This document shows positions 55,619 through 64,000 of a stretch of DNA of 64,000 bases, piece after piece. The stretch's first letter is position 1, and every line of letters begins with the position of its first letter. Location of the stretch: positions 5,444,405 through 5,508,404 of the forward strand of contig NC_057004.1 in the NCBI RefSeq assembly GCF_000002595.2. Reading direction: 5' to 3'. A model generated the notes under the pieces. It had not been told where the DNA came from. It did no database searches and saw only the letters and a program-made list of their open reading frames with translations. Made by a program: the position numbers and the translations under genes. This DNA is from Chlamydomonas reinhardtii. Lineage: Eukaryota > Chlorophyta > Chlorophyceae > Chlamydomonadales > Chlamydomonadaceae.

Positions 55619-57469
55619 TCACCGCAGCTCCTTTCCAGACTGTTGCTGCGAGTTGTGGCTGCTGTGTCCGTGCTTGCTGTTCTGTTCTTTTGTGTGCTCC
55701 CGCGCTGCCACAGCCTGCCGCGTCTGCTGCGCGCGCGCGGCCACAGCCGCCTTCGATGGCCTCCGCTGCTTTCGCGCAGCCGGCGGTTTGTGCCGGAAGG
55801 AGTACGCCAGGCCGGCGAAGACGGCGCCGAGGATGGGCGCACTCCAGAAGACCAGGAAATGCTCGATGTCATTTTGGCGCTTGTAGTGCATGTGCCAGGA
55901 GAAGCTCTGCGCATTCCAGACAACACAAGTTGGGGTATTCAATCTAGTCGGGCGCCCCCTGCTAGTCTGCTATATGCTAACAGTGCTGACAGTACTGTCA
56001 TGCAAGGGGCACCGGTGAACCAGGGCTTACCACGAACGGGTTCAGTGACGGTCCGGTGAAGTAGTACCCAATCCAGCTCTGTTGCATGCAATGCAAATGG
56101 AAGCGTTGTCAACCAGGCACACACATGAAGCTCGCCTGGAGCCACTGCACCAGCAAGCCCACCGTTGCCCGTCCCGACAGCTGATAGGCGCTCACCAGTA
56201 CAATTGTGGATACCATGGGCGTCCACGTTTTGAGCAGCGAGCTCTCCGCCTCTGTTGACCAACAGGCAAGGAAGGGACATGTCAACTCCTGGCCATCCAA
56301 GCACAGCACACGCCCATTTGCTCCAGCAATTGCCTTGACACCTCCCGCTGGCATTACCTTGCTTTGGCTGCGCACGCACTCACCCAGCGACATGAGGAAC
56401 ACGTAGTTCAGCACGAAGCTCAAGGTGCCCTCCGCGGCGAAGCCCACTTCAAAGGCCACGCCCTCCTTGATTCCGCCGGACAGCGTGTGAAACTTACTGC
56501 AGGGCGCCAACAGCCACAGCCGCCGCGGCAGCCTTATATGCGGGGTGGTTATGTAACCGTTCTACCGACACGGTCTGTAGCACTAGGGCATTGTGTGACT
56601 CTACCCCAAAGGGAGCACGAATCATCCGGCCTCGATGGCACCGCCCATGCATAGGTTGTCCTGTAAATCCTCACAAGTAGACACAGCATTCGCGCCCCAT
56701 TCCGTGCTAAAGCTTCGTTTGCCCGCTCACCCCTGCAGAAACTCCGGTAGATGCGTTTTGGCGAAGATGCTGCCCGCTATCGCACCCGCCAGCTGGCCGC
56801 ACTACACGGACGTGGGCAGGGTTGGACGGATGGAAAGAGTGGGGTGCAGGTTAAGAAGTGTTGACAGCATCTTGTCCAGTAAGAACGCAAGACGTGAAGA
56901 GGCAGGGGCGGTCACACCAAGTTGCTGACACCACAGTAGCCTAGATGAAGTGTCAAACCATCAACGTAGACTCTGCTGCTAGGATGGGTGCAGTCCAACC
57001 GTTTGGGTGCGCACCATTCGGAGCAGGTGGGACGTGGCCGTCCCAGATCCGCTGCTGAGGAGGGCAATGCTGTTGATAGGGTTGAACAACGCGCCGCCGA
57101 AAATACCTGCAGGCGTGCCGTGGTCGCCTCAGCCACTCCGGTAAGGAAATCCTGACAGGGTTAACAGCCTGCACCGCCGCCTTCAGGTGTTAAACTGGTC
57201 TACGATAAGGCCACGACCGGTACTGTGTAACCGACCCCAGTCTACCGCGCGCGTTGCGCTTTGGCCCAGCTGCACGCCACCACGCACGCACCACATAGCG
57301 GCCCAAAGATTGTCAGGGCCGAGATCAGGACGGCGATACCCAGCACGAGTTCATCCAGGCCCGTCTGCTCAGCCAGGTATTCACTCGCCTGCGGTGAAGT
57401 CCGAGCACGGGAGGAGTGCTCGACACCGAGTGCCAAACCAACAGGGACCCCCCCCTTTTCAGCCGCCAT
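55619..57469 (-). CDS. Divergent aquaporin (MIP family, AQP11/SIP-like)
   Basis: Exons, in order of translation: 57469-57292, 57106-57015, 56801-56731, 56496-56384, 56251-56163, 56078-56031, 55906-55619; all phases agree, 292 residues. Six hydrophobic segments are visible, e.g. LDELVLGIAVLISALTIFGP, EVGFAAEGTLSFVLNYVFLM and EHFLVFWSAPILGAVFAGL. The two half-helix boxes follow the MIP layout but are altered: GGALFNPINSIA (NPI, ~68-70) and TGPSLNPFVSFSWH (NPF, ~194-196) instead of NPA. Altered boxes are typical of the AQP11/12 and plant SIP groups, often in the ER. The cargo (water, glycerol, peroxide) cannot be read off. The C-terminal 60 residues are basic and Gln-rich, probably cytosolic. 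The donor after exon 5 was chosen among three in-phase options. Confidence 0.8.
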
Positions 57470-57995
57470 GCGCTTGCCCGCCCCATGCTGACAGCGGCTT
57501 CAGGCATATCAGGCATACCTCTGCAAAGCAGCTTGATGCCACCACCCAGAGGGACGTGCACATAAAATCGCCAAACACGAGGGTCGAGAGGGGTGCCGGG
57601 GGAGGCTTGGGCTGTGCCTCAGCGACTGGCTTCCCCATGGATCGATTACTGTCAAAACTATGAGAAGCGGAGAGGTTGCTGGGCGCAACTGCGACAGTCA
57701 AAGTGAAGGCTCTTGCAGAGACAGGATAGTTCTCTCTCTATGCGCACAAAACTAGGCCTAAGCCTACAAAAGCAATTTGGCCCTGCAGTCGGAATAACCA
57801 GAAGGTTTGTGAATGGCCCCATGCGGAAACATGGGGAACTCGTCCTGCCCCGCCCGCACTCTTGCGCCCCTTAACGACCTGCATAGCAGGGCCAGCAGTT
57901 CAAGCTTGCTGATTAGGGCCACCGAATAGGACAGAAATCCTGTGCGCCGCAAGCTCCATCAGCACAAGCCTCCCTTTCTTTGCAACCCTACCAAA
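57470..57995. promoter_or_regulatory. Shared upstream region of the aquaporin and SAP-RRM genes
   Basis: 526 bases between divergent starts. The half next to the aquaporin (57500-57620) is the second copy of the repeat at 54299-54430, so part of the aquaporin 5' region comes from a transposable element. Confidence 0.45.
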
Positions 57996-60900
57996 ATGGA
58001 GGACAAGCCTATTGAGAAGATGACCGTGCTTGAGCTTCAGGCGGAGCTGCGCAAGCGTGGACTGAACGAGAAGGTGCGCAAGCCTGATAGTGTACCACGC
58101 ACCCGCTGTGCATCTAACGCCTCACTCTCTTGCGTGCTACAGGGCCGCAAGGCAGAGCTGCTTGAGCGCCTACAGGAGGCAATGGGAGTGGACACGGGCG
58201 GAGATCAGCCAGATGCTGAGGAATCTGCGCCTGCCGAGGATGCTGCTGACGCTGGTGCTGCTGCGCCTGTAGAGGAAAAGCCAGTGGAGGAGGCGGCTCC
58301 GGCAAGCGAGAGCACACCCGCTGCACAGGCGAGTTGGTTGGTGGCGAGGGCGCAGTTTCGAGCACCATTACAGCGCCGGGCGTAGCATACCTCGTGCATA
58401 CTCACATTGTCCATCTTTCTGTTTACACCAGGCTGCGCCAGCGGAGGACGCCAAAGCAGACGAGGAGATGGGCGATGCCTTGGTCAAGCCGGACCCAGAG
58501 CCGGAGGTCGTGCCGTCCAGCGCTTCGGACCCAGTGAAGGATGAGGCCGCCGCAGATGCCGGAAAGGGCGGCGAGGACGGGGAGAAGGCGGACGAAGAGG
58601 CCGCCAAGGACCAGGGCGAGGGCGCTGAGGGGCAGCAAACAAAGGAGGACAAGGCGCCATCCAAGGAGGCAACGCCGGCTGTTGACTACGGCCCCGAGGA
58701 GTGGGAGACGATGGACATCCCCAACGAGTTCAAGCCGCTGCCGTTGTTGCGGGTGGGTTGGAGCGCGCTGCTTCCTGTGAAGGGTTCGGGTCGGAGGCTA
58801 GCCCCGGCACCAACTGGACTTGAGTAGCGTGTCCGCAAGCGGATGCCTGTGATGCAGCATGTGCCGCTGCATCTGCCCGCGCCCGCTGCCTTACCCCTTC
58901 CTCACACTCCCATAAGTTGCCCACTCCGCCCGCCCGGCCTTGTCCACCGATTGCAGGTGCGCAACATCAAGCTGGAGGCCAGCCCCGACGACGTGAAGCA
59001 GGTGTTCGAGGAGCTGGGCATTCCGGTGCATAGCATCTTCTTCGACAATGTGGAGCGCGGCCGCAATGTGGCGCTGATGCGCCTCATGCCGCCCCCGCTG
59101 CCCTGGTCCCTCAGCAAGGAGGACCTGGCCTCGCACCCGCTGGATGAGCCGCTGAAGCGCTACACGGAGGCCAAGGAGGCGGAGGCGAAGGAGAAGCGCG
59201 CGGCAGAGGAGGCCAAGCGCGCCGCCGAGGCGGCGGAGGCCGCGAAGGAGGCGGCCGCGGCGCGGGAAGCGGCTGGCGAGGGCGCGGAGGGCGGCGAGCA
59301 GCAGGAGGGTGGGGAGAAGGCGGAGGAGCAGCCCAAGCAGGAGGGCGAGCAGCAAGCGGCGGCGGAGGCGAAGGACGAGCCGAAGGACGAGCCCAAGGAC
59401 GAGCCGAAGGAGGAGCCCAAGGAGGAGGGCAAGGAGGAGGGCAAGGAGGAGGCTAAGGAGGAGGCCAAGCCGGCCGAGGAGGGAGCGCAGGCCAAGGCCG
59501 CGGATGGCTCGGCTGCCACCGCCGCCGCCGCGTCTCCCGCGCCGGCTCCTGCCCCCAAGCCGGCGCCGCTGCACATGACCTTTGACGACGGCCGCGGCGA
59601 CGGCGATGTGCTCAAGGTGGCGCGCTACACGGCCATGCGGCTCAACTCGCTGCCCTACCCGCTTGGCCTGCACGGCGACCGCCTCATGATCGACGCGCCG
59701 TCGCTGCAGTGCACGCTCTACCTGGGCAACGTCACGCAGGACGACGACGCGGCACTGCGGGAGGAGATGGAGGCGCTGGGCCGTGTGTGCCGCTGCCACA
59801 TCATGCGCGGCGGCTCGGGCCTGACCCGGGTGCGTGCACATGCACGAAGGGAGCGGGGGACTACATCATAATTCATTCCGAAGAAGTGAAGGGGGGTTGA
59901 CGGGTGTGTGAGGGCTGTAAGGGCCGGTGTGGGGAATGCGAGGGCAAGGACTGGGTGCCGGGCGCCGGCTGATCCTGTAAGTTATCTCTGTAGCAACACT
60001 GCCACAGCGACGCAGTTCTGAACGAGCTGGCTGCGCTCTGCAGGGCTACGCATTTGTGGAGTACGCCACGCCGGCGGAGGCGCTGAAGGCCAAGGAGTCG
60101 CTGGAGTCGCAGAGCCGCAAGGCGTTCCAGGTGCGCGCGTTTTTGCTAGTATGGCCATTGACTGAAGGCGCTTGCAGCCGGTATACTAATGCCGTGTGCG
60201 GGCATGTTGGGTGCGTGGGGTGAACCACTGAACTAACTTAGCGTTAGCTGCCGTGGCATGAGGATGTGCGGCCATGTTTGGGCGTTCTTTTCACCGCCAT
60301 GCCCTCAACGTTTTCGCACCTCCTAACACAGGACCTCATGACCACCAAGAACGACCTGCAGCGGCCGCGCGGCATGGGTGCCCTGGCCGCCGCCAAGGCC
60401 AAGGCGGAGGCGGAAGCTGGCGCGGGCGCGGACGGCGGCGAGGCGCCCGCCAAGTCGGAGGCAGACACAGACATGAAGGACCAGTCGGGGGGTCCTGGCG
60501 GCGAGGAGGCCCCGCCGGGTGTGGGCGAGGAGGGCGCGGGCAAGGCAGAGGCAGAAGCGAAGCAGGAGGAGGACCGTGAGCAGCAGCAACAGCAGCAGCA
60601 GGAGCAGCACGACGGACAGGATAAGGGTGGCGACGACAGCGCGGAGGGCAGGGAGGCTGCGGCTGCGGCCGCCAAGGTGCTTCGCTGCGAGTTCACGCAC
60701 ACCAAGCGCGTCCAGGACATCTTCTCGCGAAACCTGTACCTCGCCAGCCTGCCCATGGTGGGTGCACAACCATGTGCATGCCAGCTGACATTATCACACA
60801 ATTGCGCACGTCTAGCTAGGTACACTGCCTGCGGATCCCCGGTAACTGCTCTTGCTGAAGCTACGGTAATCTTCTGTTCCGGCCGCCCGCTGTACCAAGG

Positions 60901-63403
60901 TGCCTGGCTTCAACTTCACTTCTTTTTAGCTAAGCATGACTGCAAACCCCTCCTCTTCTGCCGCGCAGTCCTTCAGCGACGAGCACCACCTGCGCAAGGT
61001 GTTCAGCGAGTTCGGCCCCGTCACCTCCGCCTCCATCACGCGCGGCCCCCAGGGCTACTCCAAGGGCTTCGGCTTTGTGGAGTTCATGCGCTCCGATCAT
61101 GCCGCCGCGTGAGTCGATGCTCTGCCCCCCTGCCTAGTTCCATGCTACTGCTGTCTGCGCTTGCCTCACTGGGGAGGTGTTGCCTCTTGCGTAGCGCAGT
61201 GCTTCGGGCTCGTGCACAGCGCAACGCAAGCCATCCTGTGACACTGCTGCTTTGGTTTACGCCCTGCGCAGCGCGCTGCATGCCCTGGACGGCAACGAGG
61301 CGCCGCAGATGGGCAAGCTGGCCATCTCCTTCGTCAACCCCTCAAAGCACACCGACCGCCAGCGCACCACGCAGGGCCCTGGCGGCCGCGGTCCCGGCCG
61401 CGGCGGCTACAACAGTCCCGGTGGCCGCGGTGCCGGCAACATGATGACGCCTGGCTTCCGCGGCGGGCGCGGCGGTGCGCCTTACTACGCCGGCCCGCCC
61501 GGCGGGGCGCGTGGCATGTACGGCGCCGGCCCGGCAGGCCCGTACGGGATGGGCCCCATGATGGGCCGCGGCGGCGGCCCCTACGGCCCGCGCGGCGGCA
61601 TGATGGGCGGCCGCGGCGGTTACGGTGGCGGCTATGGTGGCGGCTACGGCGGTGGCTACGGCGGCGGCTACGGCGGCGGTGGTTATGGCGGCGGCGGTTA
61701 CGGCATGGGTGGGATGGGCATGGGCGGTGGAATGGGCATGGGCGGTGGAATGGGCATGGGCGGATACGGTGGTGGCATGGGCCGTGGCGGGCAGGGCGGC
61801 TACGGCGGCGGCTACGGGTCAGGGTACGGCCAGGGTGGGTACGGCGGCTCGGGCGGTGCGGATTACGGGGCGTCTGGTGGTATGGGCCAGCGGTCGCAGC
61901 AGGGCGCGACGCCGGTGTCGCCCACAGGGGTCTCGGGCGGCGCCGGCTACGGCGCCACTGGCGCGAGCGGATACGGCGCCAGCGCCGGCCAGCAGTCAGG
62001 CGCCGCCGCCGGCAGCACTGGCTACGGTGCTAGCTCCGGCTATGGTGCGAGCCAGGGCGCCTCCGGCTACCAGCAGCAATCGCAGTACGGCGCACAGGCG
62101 GGCGGATACGGCGCCCAGCAGAGCTCCGGCTATGGCGCTCAGCAGCAGTCAGGCTACGGGCAGCAGCAGAGCTCCGGGTACGGTGCGCAGTCGGGCTACG
62201 GTCAGCAGCAGCAGCAGCAACCCGCGGCCGCGACTGGGTACGGCAGCCAACAGGCCGCTGCCAGCAACTACCCGACCTCCTACTCGGCACCTGCGCAGGT
62301 AGGCGCGCCGGGGCTTTAATGATGTTTTGTACATGCACTGTTTGTCATGGAACGTCAATGGAACGTCAATGGAACGTCAATGGAACGTCAATGGGTGCGC
62401 GCGCTAGCAAGCAAGGAGGGGACTACGGTACTGGGCATTGCAGACTATCAGGGCTGAATCCTGGTGGTTGCTGTGTGAATTGTGCAGGCGTACCCGGCGT
62501 CCGGGTACGGCGCAAGCACCACCACCCAGGCCGCCCCGGCCACTGGCTACGGCCAGGCCCAGACCGGGTATGGCTCACAGGCTGCGTCGGGCTACAGCCA
62601 GCCAGCTACGCAGTCGTATCCGACGTCGTACGCGGCGGCACCGCAGGCAAGTTTGCACACAAACAGTTTGAAGCTCGAAACTGGTCCGTGTTCTGCGTGG
62701 TGGGATGGAAGCTAAGTTTTGTCGTTTTTATTTGGCGAAGCAATTGATATAATGCGGTCCGCTCCCTCGATACACTGGTTTGCTTGCAGGCCTACGGCAG
62801 CGCAGCGCAGCAGCCGGCACAACAGGCGGCACCCCAGTACAGCGCGCCCGCGCAGGCCGCCACCGGCTACAGCCAGCCGGCGGCAGCGGCAGCGGCGCAG
62901 CCCGCGTACGGCGCAACCCAGGGCTACAGCCAGCAGCCGGCAGCCGGTTACGGCAGCTACAGCCAGGCTACGGTGAGTCTTTGTTACCGATGTGCGTCTG
63001 TGCCTCCTTTGCTTGAGCCTGTCCTGAATGCAGCCCTCACGCCTGCAATCTGGACTGCGCATATTGACATCGTACTTGGGTCCACACTGCCCATTCATAG
63101 GCCTACGGTCAGCAGCAGCAGCAGCAACCGCAGCAGGCGGCTTACGCTGCAGCGGCTGGCGGCTACACACAGCAGCAACAGCCCGCTGCTCAGGCCAGCT
63201 ACTCCGCTTACGGGCAGCAGCAGCAGCCTCAGCAGGCGGCACAGCAGGGGTACGCGGCGTACGGGCAGCAGCAGGCGGGCTACGGGCAGCCGCAGGCGGC
63301 GGCGCAGGTGGGCCAGAAGCGCGAGGGAGAGGCGTACGGCGCCTACGCGGCCGGTGGTTACGGTGCGGCTGCTTACGACGCGAGCAAGCGCCCGCGCTAC
63401 TAG
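57996..63403 (+). CDS. SAP-domain and multi-RRM RNA-binding protein with FUS-like G/Y/Q-rich tail
   Basis: Exons 57996-58073, 58143-58328 (GC donor), 58432-58752, 58957-59829, 60044-60130, 60332-60757, 60969-61108, 61272-62298, 62488-62646 (GC donor), 62790-62972 and 63101-63403; phases agree, 1260 residues. SAP motif at ~8-42 (MTVLELQAELRKRGLNEKGR), which binds AT-rich DNA at chromatin attachment sites. A long Glu/Lys/Ala-rich region with KDEPKDEPKDEP runs surrounds a degenerate RRM (~193-250). RRM2 is at ~445-515 (CTLYLGNV, GYAFVEYATP) and RRM3 at ~648-735 (RNLYLASLP, KGFGFVEFMR). From ~745 comes an RGG region, then SGYGA/QQQSGYG repeats. This layout resembles FUS/hnRNP-U-like nuclear proteins that coat nascent RNA and form condensates. 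It ends KRPRY. I know no named C. reinhardtii gene for it. Confidence 0.88.
62347..62390. repeat. 11-bp tandem repeat, four copies, in intron
   Basis: Four units of atggaacgtca in the intron between exons 8 and 9 of the SAP-RRM gene, identical to each other and so recently made. Confidence 0.95.
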
Positions 63404-64000
63404 ACCTACCAACCACCACCCTCCCACCTACACCAACTCCTCCTTCCACCTTGCGCGTATAGCAATAGCACACCAGCACGGTGCGGCCTCTGCTTGGGTG
63501 CCTGCGTGCCCCAGTCCCCGGGAAGGGAGGTATGAACAGGGTGCGCTCGCGGCAGCAGGGCGGGACGTTGTGTCCCAGGTGCTTGGGGTATTAGGGTTTG
63601 GCAAGGTGTTGCTGTTGTGCTAAATGCGGAGCTCTCCGCACTACGCCCGGGGTTGGTTTTGGGGTTGACGGTCATGTGGGTCAAGTGTGACGTAATGGTC
63701 TCTCGCGTCGGTCCTGGGCCATGGGTTGCCGCTGTTTCTCGGGGTTCCACCTTGCGCTGAACAGCGCTCTAGTAGCAATGGATTGCGTGGCTGGGAAGTA
63801 AACGCCGCGCTGTGTGTGGTGCGGTGCTGATGCAAGACTTGACTAAGGCAAGCACGCGCGGGCTGCGGACGTAGGAAGGAGGGTGGCTGGACTGAGGATA
63901 GCACGATGTTGGACACAACATGAGGGGTACAGGGTGAAGGCGTGGGAGCAAAACTCGGGAACATGTTATGCACATCAGCTTCCGCCATACCCCTGCTACG
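63404..64000 (+). other. 3' UTR of the SAP-RRM gene and beyond
   Basis: No TGTAA is visible before the window ends, so the transcript probably runs to or past base 64000. No further gene seen on either strand. Confidence 0.45.

Noticed and set aside
58891-59841. 316-codon minus-strand frame rich in Leu/Arg
   Set aside because: Antisense shadow of the Glu/Lys/Ala-rich exon 4 of the SAP-RRM gene.
1-64000. tRNA, rRNA or CRISPR loci
   Set aside because: No tRNA B-box in a foldable context, no rRNA-like sequence and no spaced repeat array; the tandem repeats seen have no spacers.

Overview
The window is nuclear DNA of a chlorophyte green alga, almost certainly Chlamydomonas reinhardtii or a very close relative. 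Signs are the GC-rich sequence, genes cut into many short exons by small GT-AG introns, TGTAA poly(A) signals, (GT)n microsatellites in introns, and proteins that match this alga: a 420-residue HDEL calreticulin (CRT2), a 418-residue plastid omega-3 desaturase (FAD7) and an SQD2-type sulfolipid synthase beside it. From memory, the order CRT2 - P450 - SQD3 - FAD7 fits C. reinhardtii chromosome 1; this is recall, not a search result. All gene models below were assembled by hand from GT-AG (a few GC-AG) splice sites with reading phase checked across every junction.

Layout. 1-1953 (+): 3' part of a PLP-dependent serine decarboxylase gene. 3094-4653 (-): small mTERF-domain protein. 4654-14037: repeat-rich island with a ~250-bp interspersed repeat (two copies), a 1.16-kb near-perfect palindrome, a reverse-transcriptase motif scrap of Penelope type, one convincing spliced gene for a trypsin-like protease (7645-8976), and a long pyrimidine-rich stretch. 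14038-16579 (+): CRT2. 17339-21885 (+): low-complexity, Ala/Gly/Gln-rich protein of unknown function carrying a short retroelement scrap in frame in exon 1. 23164-26966 (-): cytochrome P450 with a very long N-terminus. 27785-33468 (+): SQD2/SQD3-type sulfoquinovosyltransferase. 35413-38509 (+): FAD7. 40705-42363 (-): SR splicing factor. 42766-50075 (+): CLC chloride channel/antiporter with CBS domains. 51792-53908 (-): BLUF-fold TEX47-like protein. 55619-57469 (-): divergent aquaporin. 57996-63403 (+): SAP + RRM protein with a FUS-like Gly/Tyr/Gln-rich tail.

Functional themes: ER calcium/folding (CRT2), thylakoid lipid synthesis (sulfolipid synthase next to the plastid omega-3 desaturase, same strand), RNA processing (SR protein, SAP-RRM protein) and membrane transport (CLC, aquaporin). 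Nothing suggests an operon. Several pairs are divergent with short shared upstream regions (P450/SQD3, SR/CLC, aquaporin/SAP-RRM) and several are convergent (low-complexity gene/P450, FAD7/SR, CLC/TEX47-like). The most unusual items are the long palindrome at 5586-6742, two target-site-duplicated copies of one 5'-truncated retroelement on opposite strands inside a single gene, the BLUF-like protein that has lost its flavin glutamine, and the aquaporin with NPI/NPF boxes.
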